NCBI GenBank assembly: GCA_902381685.1
Contig: LR698958.1
Span: 1,808,833 to 1,872,832, forward strand
From: Lachnospiraceae bacterium
GTDB lineage: Bacteria; Bacillota; Clostridia; Lachnospirales; Lachnospiraceae
Length of the DNA: 64,000 bases
Direction of reading: 5' to 3'
Both the position numbers and the translations under genes were made by a program. Shown here one piece after another: positions 33,126 through 43,429 of this stretch (positions within the stretch are counted from its first letter, which is position 1; the number at the start of each line of letters is the position of its first letter). Under the pieces are notes generated by a model. The model saw only the letters and a list, made by a program, of their open reading frames with translations. It was not told where the DNA came from and did no database searches.

Positions 33126-33290
33126 ATATACCTCCCTATCCATTTTATAAATATGGCAATATTATACCTTTTTCATTTTCTATAAACAATACCTATTTTA
33201 TATGGCTATCCGCTAAAGCTTCTGCTATAATCAACCTATAGAACTCCTCTGTAAACGGAGGCGATCAAATGAAAAAACAGTTACGTTATT

Positions 33291-33717
33291 TTCATCTGTG
33301 ATTTTGATCCCTTTGGAGAGAAAAAATGATGCAGAAGTACCAGAAGAACTTGTATGTTTTCTTAAATTTGTGAAAGCAGATATAAAGGAAAGGCAAAAGG
33401 ACTTTCACAATGAATATGTAAGAAAATTACAGGAATTTATAAAGCATATTAAAAAGAACAGGGAAATGGAGGAAAAATATATGCTTTTTGAAGAATTGCT
33501 GAAAGAAGAGCGGGAAACCGGACGCAAAGAGGGACTCCAAGAAGGTGAAAGTATCGGAATGATAAACTCTTTAACCATGCTTTTAAAAAATTTCGGAGAG
33601 GTACCGGAAAGTCTTCAAAAAAGAATTTCCGAAGAGAAAAATCTTGAAACTCTAAATCTTTGGTTTCAACTGGCAATCCAAGCAGACTCTTTAGAAGAAT
33701 TTATCTCTAAAATGTAA
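33291..33717 (+). pseudogene. Relic of an Rpn/PD-(D/E)XK nuclease family transposase-like gene
   Basis: Fragment FICDFDPFGE, typical of the middle of these proteins, appears at 33291 in one frame. The C-terminal part, KNDAEVPEELVCFLKFV and on, follows directly in another, with the family's Gly/Glu-rich GRKEGLQEGESIG. The region normally between them is missing, and no N-terminal nuclease domain precedes. An internal deletion in a truncated copy explains this. Confidence 0.7.
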
Positions 33718-33869
33718 ACCTTCTATATTTCACATCAACTCTATTCACCGCAAATCTGACTAAACGGATTTGCGGTCACAAGTAACCAAATCACTGCCAA
33801 CTCAGGCAACAATTCAAAGAAAAAACAGAGGAATTCTATCAAATGGAAAAGGGGCTTATCGGAATGAAA

Positions 33870-34307
33870 TTAATGATAATTTCTAAAAAATTCCGAAAGC
33901 CCCTCTAATGTTTTCAGTAACACGGGAATCTCTTCCTCATTCAATTTTTTGATAACCGCCTCCGTCATCTGATGATGAAACTGAGCGTGATGTTCATATG
34001 CTTTTTTCCCTTTTTCCGTTAATTTAATATAAACAACACGCCTGTCCTCCTCACTTCTCTCCCGGACGGCATATTTTTTATTTACAAGACTGTTCATTGA
34101 AGTAGTCAGCGTCCCAGCTGTTACATTCATCTTTTTCGCAATCGCAGACATTGGACTTCCCTCTCCAAGGCCGATTACTTCAATGATGTGCATATCATTG
34201 TTTGTAATATCTTTAAATTCTTCCGTAATGATTGCCTTCTCTTCCAGTTCCCAGATTTCATTAAACAAATGCACTAAAATATCATTAATGGTTTCATATG
34301 TATTCAT
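33870..34307 (-). CDS. MarR-family regulator, FabT-like, last gene of the fatty-acid operon
   Basis: 145 residues with a winged helix (about 45-110): MSAIAKKMNVTAGTLTTSMN, then the wing with RSEEDRRVVYIKLTEKG. It is 35 bp after the FabK-like gene. FabT repressors in lactic bacteria and clostridia bind TTTGA/TCAAA palindromes, which overlap the operon promoter at 44383-44403. In streptococci fabT sits at the front of the operon; here it is at the far end, so feedback would need full-length transcription. Confidence 0.85.
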   Translation of the reverse strand: MNTYETINDILVHLFNEIWELEEKAIITEEFKDITNNDMHIIEVIGLGEGSPMSAIAKKMNVTAGTLTTSMNSLVNKKYAVRERSEEDRRVVYIKLTEKGKKAYEHHAQFHHQMTEAVIKKLNEEEIPVLLKTLEGLSEFFRNYH

Positions 34308-34342
34308 TTGCTTCCTCCTTCACCAGAATGATACTATGTACA

Positions 34343-35422
34343 TTATACACATTCTTCCGCTAAAAGAAAAGAATCAATTACCTCTTTCACCGTTTCTATT
34401 TTTGCAGCACGATATACCTCAGCGCCACAAAAAACAAGACCATTTTCCACATTTCCTTTCACTGCCTCAATCAATTTATCCGTAATGCAGTATGGAATCG
34501 TTTTGGGATTGCACCCCTTAACGCACTGATGACACGGTGTATGTGGAATCTGTTCTCCATTTTCCACTCTCCTTATCAGTGTGTTATAAATCGCTCTTGC
34601 GGGCATACCTACAGGACTTTTCACGATGCAGATGTCTTCCTGTCCGGCTTTCAAATATGCTTCCTTATAACGAATATCCGCATCGCATTCCTCTGTAGTG
34701 ACAAATCGACTTCCAACCTGAATGCCGTCCGCTCCCAATTCTTTTGCCCTCTTTAAGTCTTTTGCCGAATACATTCCTCCTGCAAGTATAATCGGAATCT
34801 TCCTTTCGTATTTCTCCTCATAAAACCGCACAATGCCAATAATTTTTCCAATTTCCGTTTCATAAGAAATGTCGTCCCATTTTCCCAGTTCGTCCAAATG
34901 GAATCCTAAATGTCCCCCTGCTTTCCAGCCTTCTATCACAATCATATCCGCGGTGACACCATACTTTTTGTCCCAATATTTCAAAATAACATGAGCAGAT
35001 TTTTCTGTTGATACAATAGGAGCAATATTTGTCTTCGTTCCTTTTGCGTATAAGGGAAGGTCTGTCGGTAATCCCGCACCTGAGACAATCAAATCTGCCT
35101 CCAGCCTTACCGCCTCCCTGACATATTCCTCGTAATGTCTTGCTGCCACCATAATATTAAATCCGATAATACCGTTTGGCGCAAGATTTCTTGCAGATTT
35201 TAGTTCTTTCCCCATAGCATGCAAGTTTGCCTGCAAAGGGTTTCTGTCAAAGTTTTTCTCCCGAAACCCTATCTGCGCAGTGGAAATAAGTCCCACCCCG
35301 CCTTCCTTTGCAATTGTTCCTGCAAGACGATGCAGACTTATTCCTACTCCCATTCCTCCCTGCACAATAGGAATATATGCCTTTTTTTCTCCAACCGCAA
35401 AAGATACTTCTTCTCTTTTCAT
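34343..35422 (-). CDS. FabK-like/nitronate monooxygenase family flavoprotein
   Basis: 359 residues. TIM-barrel FMN protein with IVQGGMGVGISLHRLAG, IVSGAGLPTDLP, IEGWKAGGHLGFH and ILAGGMYSAKDLKRAKELGADGIQVGSRF. The C-terminal extension has CHQCVKGCNPKTIPYC, not found in the FabK at 42198, possibly a metal or cluster site. Sitting in the operon it may be a second enoyl reductase or a detoxifying oxidase; the sequence does not decide. Confidence 0.8.
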   Translation of the reverse strand: MKREEVSFAVGEKKAYIPIVQGGMGVGISLHRLAGTIAKEGGVGLISTAQIGFREKNFDRNPLQANLHAMGKELKSARNLAPNGIIGFNIMVAARHYEEYVREAVRLEADLIVSGAGLPTDLPLYAKGTKTNIAPIVSTEKSAHVILKYWDKKYGVTADMIVIEGWKAGGHLGFHLDELGKWDDISYETEIGKIIGIVRFYEEKYERKIPIILAGGMYSAKDLKRAKELGADGIQVGSRFVTTEECDADIRYKEAYLKAGQEDICIVKSPVGMPARAIYNTLIRRVENGEQIPHTPCHQCVKGCNPKTIPYCITDKLIEAVKGNVENGLVFCGAEVYRAAKIETVKEVIDSFLLAEECV

Positions 35423-35434
35423 GATTGCTCCTCT

Positions 35435-37135
35435 CTACATCTTTCGGAAACGCTGATAACGTTCTTCTGCAATATCATTCCCCGCTTTGTCTTTATATTT
35501 CCACAGAAAACAAGAGATTTTTGCTGCTAAATTGTCACAGACGGAAGACAAAGTTTCCACCGTAAAATGTTTAGGCTCTTCAATCACCTTTTCCACAATG
35601 TTCGCCTCTTTCAATTCTCTTGCAGTCAATTTCATCACTTCCGCTGCCTCTTTTGCTCTTTTACTGTCCTTCCACAGAATTGAGGCAAATCCTTCAGGAG
35701 AGAGAATGGAATAAACAGCATTTTCCAATATCCATACCTCATTTGCAACAGCCATAGCCAAAGCGCCTCCACTGCCTCCTTCTCCTATAATAATGGAAAG
35801 TACCGGAACTTTTAGCGCCGACATTTCATAAATATTTTTGGCGATTGCCTCGCCCTGTCCCCTCTCTTCCGCTCCGATTCCACAAAAAGCCCCCGGTGTA
35901 TCCACAAAGCAGATTACCGGCCGGTTAAATTTTTCTGCCTGTTTCATTAAACGCAGCGCCTTTCTATATCCTTCCGGGGAAGGCATTCCGAAATTTCTCT
36001 CCAGATTTTCCTTCGTTGTTCTTCCCTTTTCCTGCGCGATAACCGTCACGGGAATCCCATGAAACTTGGCAATTCCACCCACAATGGCTTTATCGTCCTG
36101 AAAATATCTGTCTCCATGCAATTCTATAAAATCCGCAAAAAGCCTGCTGATATAATCTGAGCCGACCGGACGGTCTTTCATGCGGGATTTTGTTACACAA
36201 TCCCAAGCTGTTCCTACCGCTTTTTTCTCTGTTTCTTCCGCATATATATCATTTGATTTTTCACAGATTTTCTTCTGCTCATGTAAATCAATTAGTTGAA
36301 ACAGAACTTTTTTCAAGTTTTCTCTCTCTACAATCGCGTCTATAAAACCATGTTCCAGTAAAAACTCTGACCGCTGAAAGCCTTTTGGCAGTTTCTGACC
36401 GATTGTCTGCTCAATCACTCTCGGTCCCGCAAAACCGATTAAAGCGTTCGGCTCTGCCAGAATCACATCACCCAGCATGGCAAAACTTGCAGTAACTCCT
36501 CCTGTTGTCGGGTTAGTTAAAACAGAAATATAAAATCCGCCCGCTTCACTATGCTTTTTCAAGGCTGCCGCTGTTTTTGCCATCTGCATAAGGGAAGTAA
36601 TCCCTTCCTGCATTCTCGCCCCGCCTGAGCAGGCAAACATAATGATTGGGAGTTTTTCCTTTGTGGCACGCTCGACCATGCGGGTAATCTTTTCTCCCAC
36701 AACTTCTCCCATGCTCGCCATAATGAAACGGCTGTCACATATGCCGAGCGCCACGGTTTTTCCGCCGATTTCCGCTTTTCCGGTAATGACCGCCTCCTCT
36801 AACCCCGTCTTTTCCTGCGTCAGACGGATTTTTTCCTCATATCCTTTATATTGCAACGGATTTCTTGTACATAATCCTCTGTCCCACTCCTCAAAACTGC
36901 CCTCATCTGCGACCATTTCCAGCCGATGTTTTGCATGAACACGAAAATAATTATGACACTTTGGACAAATATAATATCCATTTTTTACATCTTCCGTAAA
37001 AATGGCAGACTTACAGGCATTACATTTCTTTAAAATACCTTCAGGCACTTCAGGAGTCTGTTCTTTTTTTACATCTCCTTTGAGGGAAATGTAGTTTGTC
37101 TTCTTAAACATTTGTTTTAAATTCATTTTGCTCAC
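35435..37135 (-). CDS. accDA: Acetyl-CoA carboxylase carboxyltransferase, beta-alpha fusion (AccD-AccA)
   Basis: Transfers the carboxyl group from biotin to acetyl-CoA, the committed step of fatty-acid synthesis. 566 residues in one chain. The AccD half (1 to about 285) has the zinc ribbon CNACKSAIF and CPKCHNYF, and [12 protein letters not shown]. The AccA half (about 290-566) has [37 protein letters not shown] and [12 protein letters not shown]. The two genes are separate in E. coli; fusion is known in some clostridia. It overlaps accC by 4 bp. Confidence 0.95.
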   Translation of the reverse strand: MSKMNLKQMFKKTNYISLKGDVKKEQTPEVPEGILKKCNACKSAIFTEDVKNGYYICPKCHNYFRVHAKHRLEMVADEGSFEEWDRGLCTRNPLQYKGYEEKIRLTQEKTGLEEAVITGKAEIGGKTVALGICDSRFIMASMGEVVGEKITRMVERATKEKLPIIMFACSGGARMQEGITSLMQMAKTAAALKKHSEAGGFYISVLTNPTTGGVTASFAMLGDVILAEPNALIGFAGPRVIEQTIGQKLPKGFQRSEFLLEHGFIDAIVERENLKKVLFQLIDLHEQKKICEKSNDIYAEETEKKAVGTAWDCVTKSRMKDRPVGSDYISRLFADFIELHGDRYFQDDKAIVGGIAKFHGIPVTVIAQEKGRTTKENLERNFGMPSPEGYRKALRLMKQAEKFNRPVICFVDTPGAFCGIGAEERGQGEAIAKNIYEMSALKVPVLSIIIGEGGSGGALAMAVANEVWILENAVYSILSPEGFASILWKDSKRAKEAAEVMKLTARELKEANIVEKVIEEPKHFTVETLSSVCDNLAAKISCFLWKYKDKAGNDIAEERYQRFRKM

Positions 37136-38397
37136 ATCTTTTCTATAATGTCGTACTGATAATCTATATTTGTGCCGATTCCTTCTATGATCACTTCTCC
37201 CAGCGCGCTGCGCATTTTTGCAATGGCATCTTCTCTCGTCTTGCCGTGTACGATGAGTTTTGCCAACATGGAATCATAGTATGGCGGCACAGTATAGCCG
37301 TGATAAACCGCAGTGTCAATCCGCACACCCTCTCCTCCCGGAAAATGTACGTCTGTAATTTTCCCTGAAGACTTCGCATTGATTCTGCACTCAATGGCAT
37401 GGCCGTTTATCTGAATGTCACTCTGGTCATAGGGAAGAGGCAATCCCGAAGCGATTCTTATCTGCTCCTTAATCAAATCCAAGCCCGTCACCCACTCTGT
37501 CACCGGGTGTTCCACCTGTATTCTCGTATTCATCTCCATAAAGTAAAACTGATTGTTGTTCTCCAAAAGAAACTCGATTGTTCCCACATTCTCATACTGT
37601 ACTGCCTTTGCAGCCTTCACTGCTACCTCACCCATTTTTCTGCGAAGTTCCTCCGAGAGTATCGTACACGGAGATTCTTCAATTAATTTTTGATGATTTT
37701 CCTGAATGGAACAGTCCCTCTCTCCAAGATGAACTACATTCCCATATTTGTCAGCCAATATTTGAAATTCGACATGCCTTGGGTTTTCCACAAAATGTTC
37801 GATATACATCGAATTATCCCCAAAAGACGCTTTGGCTTCCTCCTGTGCCATTTGAAAACTTTTGGAAAATTCCTCTTCCGTGTATGCCACACGCATTCCT
37901 TTTCCGCCTCCGCCAAGCACTGCCTTTATTATTACGGGATAACCTACTTTAACTGCAACTTCTTTCCCTCTTTCCATATCCAAAATGATTTCGCTGCTGC
38001 CGGGAATAACCGGTATACCCGCCTCAATCATCGTATTTCTCGCCTGAGATTTATTTCCCATTTTCCGAATGACTTCTGACTTCGGTCCGATAAATATAAT
38101 GTGACACTTCTCACACAGTTCGGCAAATTTACTGTTCTCCGACAAAAAACCAAAACCTGTATGAATGGCGTCCGCACCCGAAGTGATGGTTGCACTGATG
38201 ATTCTTTCCATATTCAAATAACTTTCCCGAGACGGTGCAGGTCCGATACAGATTGCCTCGTCCGCAAGCTGCGTATGAAGTGCTTCCCTGTCCGCCTCCG
38301 AGTATACTGCTACCGTTTCAATTCCCATTTCTCTGCAGGTGCGGATAATCCGCACTGCAATTTCGCCTCTGTTTGCAATTAACACTTTTTTTATCAT
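37132..38397 (-). CDS. accC: Acetyl-CoA carboxylase, biotin carboxylase subunit
   Basis: ATP-dependent carboxylation of biotin on AccB. 421 residues from the ATG at 38397 (AGGTGG at good spacing); the longer frame starts with GTG. ATP-grasp motifs: [13 protein letters not shown] and [19 protein letters not shown]. It ends at [12 protein letters not shown], about 25 residues before the usual C-terminus, so the last helix is missing; the active site is intact. Confidence 0.94.
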   Translation of the reverse strand: MIKKVLIANRGEIAVRIIRTCREMGIETVAVYSEADREALHTQLADEAICIGPAPSRESYLNMERIISATITSGADAIHTGFGFLSENSKFAELCEKCHIIFIGPKSEVIRKMGNKSQARNTMIEAGIPVIPGSSEIILDMERGKEVAVKVGYPVIIKAVLGGGGKGMRVAYTEEEFSKSFQMAQEEAKASFGDNSMYIEHFVENPRHVEFQILADKYGNVVHLGERDCSIQENHQKLIEESPCTILSEELRRKMGEVAVKAAKAVQYENVGTIEFLLENNNQFYFMEMNTRIQVEHPVTEWVTGLDLIKEQIRIASGLPLPYDQSDIQINGHAIECRINAKSSGKITDVHFPGGEGVRIDTAVYHGYTVPPYYDSMLAKLIVHGKTREDAIAKMRSALGEVIIEGIGTNIDYQYDIIEKM

Positions 38398-38406
38398 ATC
38401 TGCCAC

Positions 38407-38835
38407 CTATCCAATCATAAAGGTCAATTCGGCACTTGCCACCACTTTTCCGTCAACACTGGCGATTGCCTCCCCAATTCCAAGCGGTCCTTTCTGCTTA
38501 ATGATTTTCGTTTCCAGCTTTAACTTATCTCCCGGCACAACTTTCCCCTTGAATTTACATTTCTGTATTCCTCCAAAGTAAGCGATTTTTCCTCTGTTTT
38601 CTTCTTTTGACAGAATGGCAACTGCCCCAACCTGTGCCAGCGCTTCCACTGTAAATACCCCCGGCATAACCGGTTCTTCCGGAAAATGTCCTCTAAAAAA
38701 ATCTTCTCTGTACGTCACACATTTATATCCAACCGCAAACTCTCCCGGCTCATAGTCTTCTATATAATCTACGAGCAAAAAAGGGTGTCTGTGAGGTATA
38801 ATTTCACAGATTTCCTGAACTGTTAATCCTTTCAT
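38407..38835 (-). CDS. fabZ: 3-hydroxyacyl-ACP dehydratase FabZ
   Basis: Removes water from 3-hydroxyacyl-ACP. 142 residues, hot-dog fold, with catalytic HRHPFLLVD and HFPEEPVMPGVFTVEALAQVG. The neighbours are accB and accC in the usual clostridial order. No FabA, FabN or FabM is visible in the operon, so the route to unsaturated fatty acids is not shown here. Confidence 0.96.
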   Translation of the reverse strand: MKGLTVQEICEIIPHRHPFLLVDYIEDYEPGEFAVGYKCVTYREDFFRGHFPEEPVMPGVFTVEALAQVGAVAILSKEENRGKIAYFGGIQKCKFKGKVVPGDKLKLETKIIKQKGPLGIGEAIASVDGKVVASAELTFMIG

Positions 38836-38850
38836 AAGTTCTCCTTTCCC

Positions 38851-39276
38851 CTATTTTAAACGGAACAGCGGCTGACCGTATTCCACTGCCTGACCGTTTT
38901 CCACAAAAATTTCCGCTACGACACCGTCAAATTCACTTTCAATTTCATTCATTAGTTTCATTGCTTCCACAATCGCCAAAGTCTGTCCTTTTGTTACTGC
39001 ATCTCCTACACGCACAAATGGTTCTGCATCTTCGGAAGGCGCTGTATAAAACGTTCCTACCAATACCGACGTTACAAGTTTTCCTTCCTGAGCCTCCTCC
39101 GTCTTTTGTATTTCTTCCACGTTTATCTGTGGAGCAGGCAATTCTTTTTCCCCGGCATATACAACCTGACATTCTCTTTTCATGCTGATTTTCATTCCAT
39201 TTTCCTCATATTGAAACTCTGTCAGATTTGAGGAGGACACTGTATGTATTAATTCGATTAACTGCTCTTTTTCCAT
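38851..39276 (-). CDS. accB: Biotin carboxyl carrier protein of acetyl-CoA carboxylase
   Basis: 141 residues. N-terminal region, a Pro/Glu linker, then the biotinyl domain (about 68-141) with the biotinylation motif VEAMKLMNEIESEF; Lys in AMKLM is the attachment site. VLVGTFYTAPSEDAEPFV starts the domain, as usual. It starts 3 bp after fabF. Confidence 0.95.
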   Translation of the reverse strand: MEKEQLIELIHTVSSSNLTEFQYEENGMKISMKRECQVVYAGEKELPAPQINVEEIQKTEEAQEGKLVTSVLVGTFYTAPSEDAEPFVRVGDAVTKGQTLAIVEAMKLMNEIESEFDGVVAEIFVENGQAVEYGQPLFRLK

Positions 39277-39279
39277 TTC

Positions 39280-40524
39280 TTACTCTTCCTCCCTATATTT
39301 TTTGACTAAAATTGTTGCATTATGCCCGCCAAATCCAAGAGAATTGCTGATGGCACAGTTGACTTCTTTTTCTATCGGTGAATGTATCGCATAATTTAAC
39401 GTACACTCTTCGTCCAAATTTTCTGTCCCCATTGTCTGATGAATAAATCCTTCCTGAATGGTTTTTATACATGTGATAAATTCCACCGCCCCTGCTGCCC
39501 CAAGCAAATGTCCTATCATCGACTTTGTGGAATTAATTATTGGTTTTTGCGCATCTTCTCCAAATGCGAGAGAAATGGCTCTCGTCTCAAACAAATCGTT
39601 GTGGTGCGTACTTGTTCCGTGTGCATTGATATAATCTACGTCTTTCGGAAGCACACCTGCCTCCTGCATGGCCAGCTCCATCGCTTTTGCCGCCCCGCTT
39701 CCGTCTTCCGCAGGGGAGGTGATATGATACGCGTCACAGGTTGCCCCGTATCCCGCAATTTCACCGTAAATTTTCGCTCCTCGCGCCTTGGCATGTTCCA
39801 GTTCTTCCAAAACAACAATCCCCGCACCTTCACCGATGACAAATCCGCTTCTGTCTTTGTCAAAAGGTATGGACGCTTTATTTTTATCTGTGCTTGCAGT
39901 AAGCGCAGTCAATGCAGAAAATCCTGCCACCGCCGTAGGACAAATGGAACTTTCCGCTCCTCCCGCCAGCATTACATCGGCATCGCCGTATTGAATGGCA
40001 CGAAAAGCATCGCCGATAGCGTGTGTTCCCGTGGCGCATGCTGTCGTGATACTCGTACATTTCCCTTTTAATCCAAGTTGAATCGCCACATTTCCTGCTG
40101 CCATATTAGAAATCATAAGCGGAACCATAAGCGGGTTTACCTTTGAAGGTCCTTTTGTCTGAATTTTATCGTACTCTCTCTCCACAACCTGAAGGCTTCC
40201 GATTCCCGAACCGACAATCACACCCATACGAAAAGCATCTTCCTCTTCCGGACAAAGCCCGGCATTTTCAAATGCTTCTTTTGCTGCTGCCACCGCATAC
40301 TGTGAAAAGGTTTCCATTCGTTTTGCCGCTTTAAAATCCATTCTCTCTTTAGCAACAAAGTCTTTCACTTCCGCCGCCAGTTTTACCTTATATTCTGTTG
40401 TATCAAATTTTGTAATCTCTCCGATACCAACCTGCCCCGCTTTAATTCCTGTCCAAAACTCTTCCACAGAATTTCCTATAGGGGTAATCGCTCCCATACC
40501 TGTCACAACAACTCTTCTTTTCAT
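39280..40524 (-). CDS. fabF: 3-oxoacyl-ACP synthase II (KAS II)
   Basis: Elongating condensing enzyme. 414 residues. Catalytic Cys in TTACATGTHAIGDA (about 165), His in NAHGTSTHHND (about 305) and His in TKSMIGHLLGAAG (about 340). RRVVVTGMGAITPIGN starts the protein. Spacing to fabG is 11 bp. Confidence 0.97.
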   Translation of the reverse strand: MKRRVVVTGMGAITPIGNSVEEFWTGIKAGQVGIGEITKFDTTEYKVKLAAEVKDFVAKERMDFKAAKRMETFSQYAVAAAKEAFENAGLCPEEEDAFRMGVIVGSGIGSLQVVEREYDKIQTKGPSKVNPLMVPLMISNMAAGNVAIQLGLKGKCTSITTACATGTHAIGDAFRAIQYGDADVMLAGGAESSICPTAVAGFSALTALTASTDKNKASIPFDKDRSGFVIGEGAGIVVLEELEHAKARGAKIYGEIAGYGATCDAYHITSPAEDGSGAAKAMELAMQEAGVLPKDVDYINAHGTSTHHNDLFETRAISLAFGEDAQKPIINSTKSMIGHLLGAAGAVEFITCIKTIQEGFIHQTMGTENLDEECTLNYAIHSPIEKEVNCAISNSLGFGGHNATILVKKYREEE

Positions 40525-40535
40525 AGATACTCTCC

Positions 40536-41276
40536 TTATATCACCATTCCACCGTCCACATGAAGCACCTGACCTGTAATATATCCCGCTTTGTCTGATG
40601 CCAAAAACGCAACCGCGCCGGCAACGTCTTCCGGTTTTCCATAATATCCAAGAGGGATTTTCTCTATGGAATCCTCTTTTACTTTGTCCGGTAAAACCTT
40701 TGTCATATCTGTTTCAATAAATCCCGGCGCAATGGCATTTACCGTAATCTTTCTCGATGCCAATTCTTTTGCCGCAGACTTTGTAAGACCTATCACTCCC
40801 GCCTTAGATGCCGCATAATTTGCCTGTCCCGCATTTCCCGCAACACCTACAACAGAAGAAATATTAATAATTCTTCCATAGCGCTGTTTTATCATCTGCC
40901 TTGCCACAAATCTTATACAGTGGAACGTACCCTTTAAATTTGTGTTCATAACCGTATCAAAATCTTTTTCCGACATTTTCATCAGAAGACCGTCACAGGT
41001 TATGCCTGCATTGTTCACTAAAATATCAATACGTTTATATTTTTCTATTACCTGTTGAAAAAACTTCTCACTCTCTTCAAAATCTGCAACATTACACTGC
41101 ATAATTTCTGCCGTTCCGCCTTTTTCCTCTATCTCATGTTTAACTGCTTCCGCTTTTTCCGTCGAACCGTGATAATTAATAACTACATTGGCTCCCTGTT
41201 CCGCCAGTTCAAGAGCAATTGCCCTTCCAATCCCTCTGGAACCGCCTGTGACAACCGCCGTCTGCCCTTTTAACAT
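40536..41276 (-). CDS. fabG: 3-oxoacyl-ACP reductase
   Basis: NADPH-dependent reduction of 3-oxoacyl-ACP. 246 residues, SDR fold: [13 protein letters not shown] (cofactor), VNNAGIT, catalytic Ser in NISSVVG and YAASKAG (YxxxK). The C-terminus HVDGGMVI is typical. The start overlaps the fabD end by 7 bp, indicating translational coupling. Confidence 0.97.
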   Translation of the reverse strand: MLKGQTAVVTGGSRGIGRAIALELAEQGANVVINYHGSTEKAEAVKHEIEEKGGTAEIMQCNVADFEESEKFFQQVIEKYKRIDILVNNAGITCDGLLMKMSEKDFDTVMNTNLKGTFHCIRFVARQMIKQRYGRIINISSVVGVAGNAGQANYAASKAGVIGLTKSAAKELASRKITVNAIAPGFIETDMTKVLPDKVKEDSIEKIPLGYYGKPEDVAGAVAFLASDKAGYITGQVLHVDGGMVI

Positions 41277-42205
41277 TTATCTCTACCTCCCAGTTCATCT
41301 GTTACTTTTTTCATCTCTTGCCAATTACTGATACTGTATGTTTTCACATTTCTGTCAATTTTCTTTATAAATCCTGACAATGTCTTTCCAACACCTATCT
41401 CCACAAATGTATCCACACCGTCTGCAATCATATTTTCCACGCTCTGCTGCCAAAGTACAGATGATGCCACCTGTTTTGTGAGCAGTTCTTTTGTTTCTTC
41501 TATATTCGTAATATACTTTCCGGTTACATTTGTAACATATGGAATTTTTAATTTTGTAAAAGAAATATCTGCCAATACTTTCCTCAATTTTTCTCCCGCA
41601 TCAACTAAAAACGGCGAATGAAACGGCCCGCTTACATTCAAAAGCATGGCGCGTTTAGCACCTGCTGAGAGAAGTTTCTCATTTGCCGATTGAACTTCCT
41701 CCGTCTTTCCTGTAATTACAGTTTGATTCGGACAATTATAGTTAGCGACAAAAACATTTTCCATGTTCGTAATCACACTTTCCACCTGCTCTGCCGTCAT
41801 TCCGAGAATGGCGGACATCGCTCCTTCCCCCTGCGGTACTGCTTCCTGCATAAACTTCCCTCTTTTTTTCACAGTGGAAATGGCGTCCATATCGGTCATT
41901 CCCCCTGAAACGGCAATGGCTGTATATTCTCCAAGACTCAATCCTGCCGTCACATCAGCATGCAAACCATTCTCCTCCACCACTCTCGCAATGGCAAGAC
42001 AGGTTGTCACAAGAGCCGCCTGTGTATATTCTGTTCTGTCCAGCAAGTCATTCTCTTCAAAACATAATTTTCTCAAATCCAACCCAATTCTCTCTGAGGC
42101 CTCGTCAAATATATGTTTTGCGATTTCACTCTGCTCGTAAAAATCCTTTCCCATTCCCGCCTTTTGTACTCCCTGACCGGAAAAAACAAATGCGATTTTA
42201 CTCAT
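41270..42205 (-). CDS. fabD: Malonyl-CoA:ACP transacylase
   Basis: Moves malonyl from CoA to ACP. 311 residues. [17 protein letters not shown] starts the protein, the nucleophile elbow is GLSLGEYTA (about 92-100), and the catalytic His is in [11 protein letters not shown] (about 200). Overlaps fabK by 8 bp. Confidence 0.96.
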   Translation of the reverse strand: MSKIAFVFSGQGVQKAGMGKDFYEQSEIAKHIFDEASERIGLDLRKLCFEENDLLDRTEYTQAALVTTCLAIARVVEENGLHADVTAGLSLGEYTAIAVSGGMTDMDAISTVKKRGKFMQEAVPQGEGAMSAILGMTAEQVESVITNMENVFVANYNCPNQTVITGKTEEVQSANEKLLSAGAKRAMLLNVSGPFHSPFLVDAGEKLRKVLADISFTKLKIPYVTNVTGKYITNIEETKELLTKQVASSVLWQQSVENMIADGVDTFVEIGVGKTLSGFIKKIDRNVKTYSISNWQEMKKVTDELGGRDKC

Positions 42206-43136
42206 AAAAAACCTTTCCTTTCATCAATCTGTCGGTTTCCGACACTAACTTTTCGATAAACTTTCTGCATGACATCTCTTCTTTCACCAGCCCTGCTATC
42301 TGCCCCGCCATAACACTTCCGTTAATCACATCGCCTTCCACAACCGCCTTGCGCAGTCCCCCGAGGGTTAGAAGTTCCAGTTCTTCCAAAGACGCTCCTT
42401 CTTTTTCTAATTTCAAATATTCTTTCGTCATCTGATTACGCAATGCTCTCACAGGGTGTCCTGTCGTTCTTCCGGTTACTCTGGAGTCAATGTCTTTCGC
42501 TTTGATAATACATTTCTTATAGTTCTCGTGAACAACCGACTCTTTTGTCACGACAAAACAAGTTCCAAGCTGTACCGCTTCCGCTCCCAGCATAAAAGCG
42601 GCCGCCATTCCTCTGCCATCCCCGATTCCCCCCGCAGAGATAACCGGTATCGACACTGCATCAGCAATCTGGGGAACAAGCACCATCGTCGTATTCTCTC
42701 CGATATGACCGCCCGCTTCCGTTCCTTCTGCTACGATTGCATCTGCACCGCAGCGTTCCATACGTTTTGCCATTGCTACGGAAGCCACAACCGGAATCAC
42801 TTTTATTCCCGCTTCCTTCCACATTTTTATATATTTTTCAGGATTTCCCGCTCCTGTTGTCACAACCGGAACTTCTTCTTCCACAATTACTTTTGCCACT
42901 TCGTCCGCGTTCGGACTCATCAGCATTATATTTACCCCAAATGGTTTCTTCGTTAGTTTCTTCACTTCCCTAATCTGCCCGCGTACCCATTCTGCCGGTG
43001 CATTTGCCGCCCCAATCATTCCGAGTCCGCCTGCTTCCGACACGCCTGCCGCAAGATGATATTCGGCAACCCACGCCATACCTCCTTGAATAATCGGATA
43101 TTCAATTCTCAGTAATTCAGTTACTCTCGTTTTCAT
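42198..43136 (-). CDS. fabK: Enoyl-ACP reductase, FMN-dependent FabK type
   Basis: Last step of each elongation round. 312 residues, FMN TIM barrel: YPIIQGGMAWVAEYHLA, GVNIMLMSPNADEVA, VAEGTEAGGHIGENT and PVISAGGIGDGRGMAAAFMLGAEAVQLGT. FabK replaces FabI in many clostridia and streptococci and is insensitive to triclosan (family knowledge). It is the third gene of the operon. Confidence 0.96.
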   Translation of the reverse strand: MKTRVTELLRIEYPIIQGGMAWVAEYHLAAGVSEAGGLGMIGAANAPAEWVRGQIREVKKLTKKPFGVNIMLMSPNADEVAKVIVEEEVPVVTTGAGNPEKYIKMWKEAGIKVIPVVASVAMAKRMERCGADAIVAEGTEAGGHIGENTTMVLVPQIADAVSIPVISAGGIGDGRGMAAAFMLGAEAVQLGTCFVVTKESVVHENYKKCIIKAKDIDSRVTGRTTGHPVRALRNQMTKEYLKLEKEGASLEELELLTLGGLRKAVVEGDVINGSVMAGQIAGLVKEEMSCRKFIEKLVSETDRLMKGKVFYE

Positions 43137-43156
43137 ATGATAACCTTTCTTTTGAC

Positions 43157-43375
43157 CTAAGCCTCTAAATACGCTACTACATCTCCAATTGTTGTCAGTT
43201 TTTCTAAATCTTCTGTAGGGATTTCTTTTTCAAATTCTTCTTCAAATGCCATTACCATCTCAAACAAATCTAAGGAATCAGCGCCTAAATCTTCTTTAAA
43301 TGAAGTTTCTGCCGTTAATTCTTCTACCTCTGCTCCTAATGAATCTGCTACAATTTCTTTTACTTTTTCTAACAT
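43157..43375 (-). CDS. acpP: Acyl carrier protein
   Basis: Carries the growing acyl chain on phosphopantetheine. 72 residues, acidic, with the attachment Ser in [21 protein letters not shown] (about residues 29-49); the usual DSL is intact. Between fabH and fabK. Confidence 0.97.
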   Translation of the reverse strand: MLEKVKEIVADSLGAEVEELTAETSFKEDLGADSLDLFEMVMAFEEEFEKEIPTEDLEKLTTIGDVVAYLEA

Positions 43376-43429
43376 ATTATTTTTCTCCTTTATTTTCTTA
43401 AATTTATGTAATCCTAAATTGGATATTAC

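Noticed and set aside
37132..38397. Truncated, non-functional accC
   Set aside because: Only the last 25 or so residues are missing and all ATP-grasp and catalytic motifs are present; the gene lies in a tightly coupled operon, so it is treated as functional.
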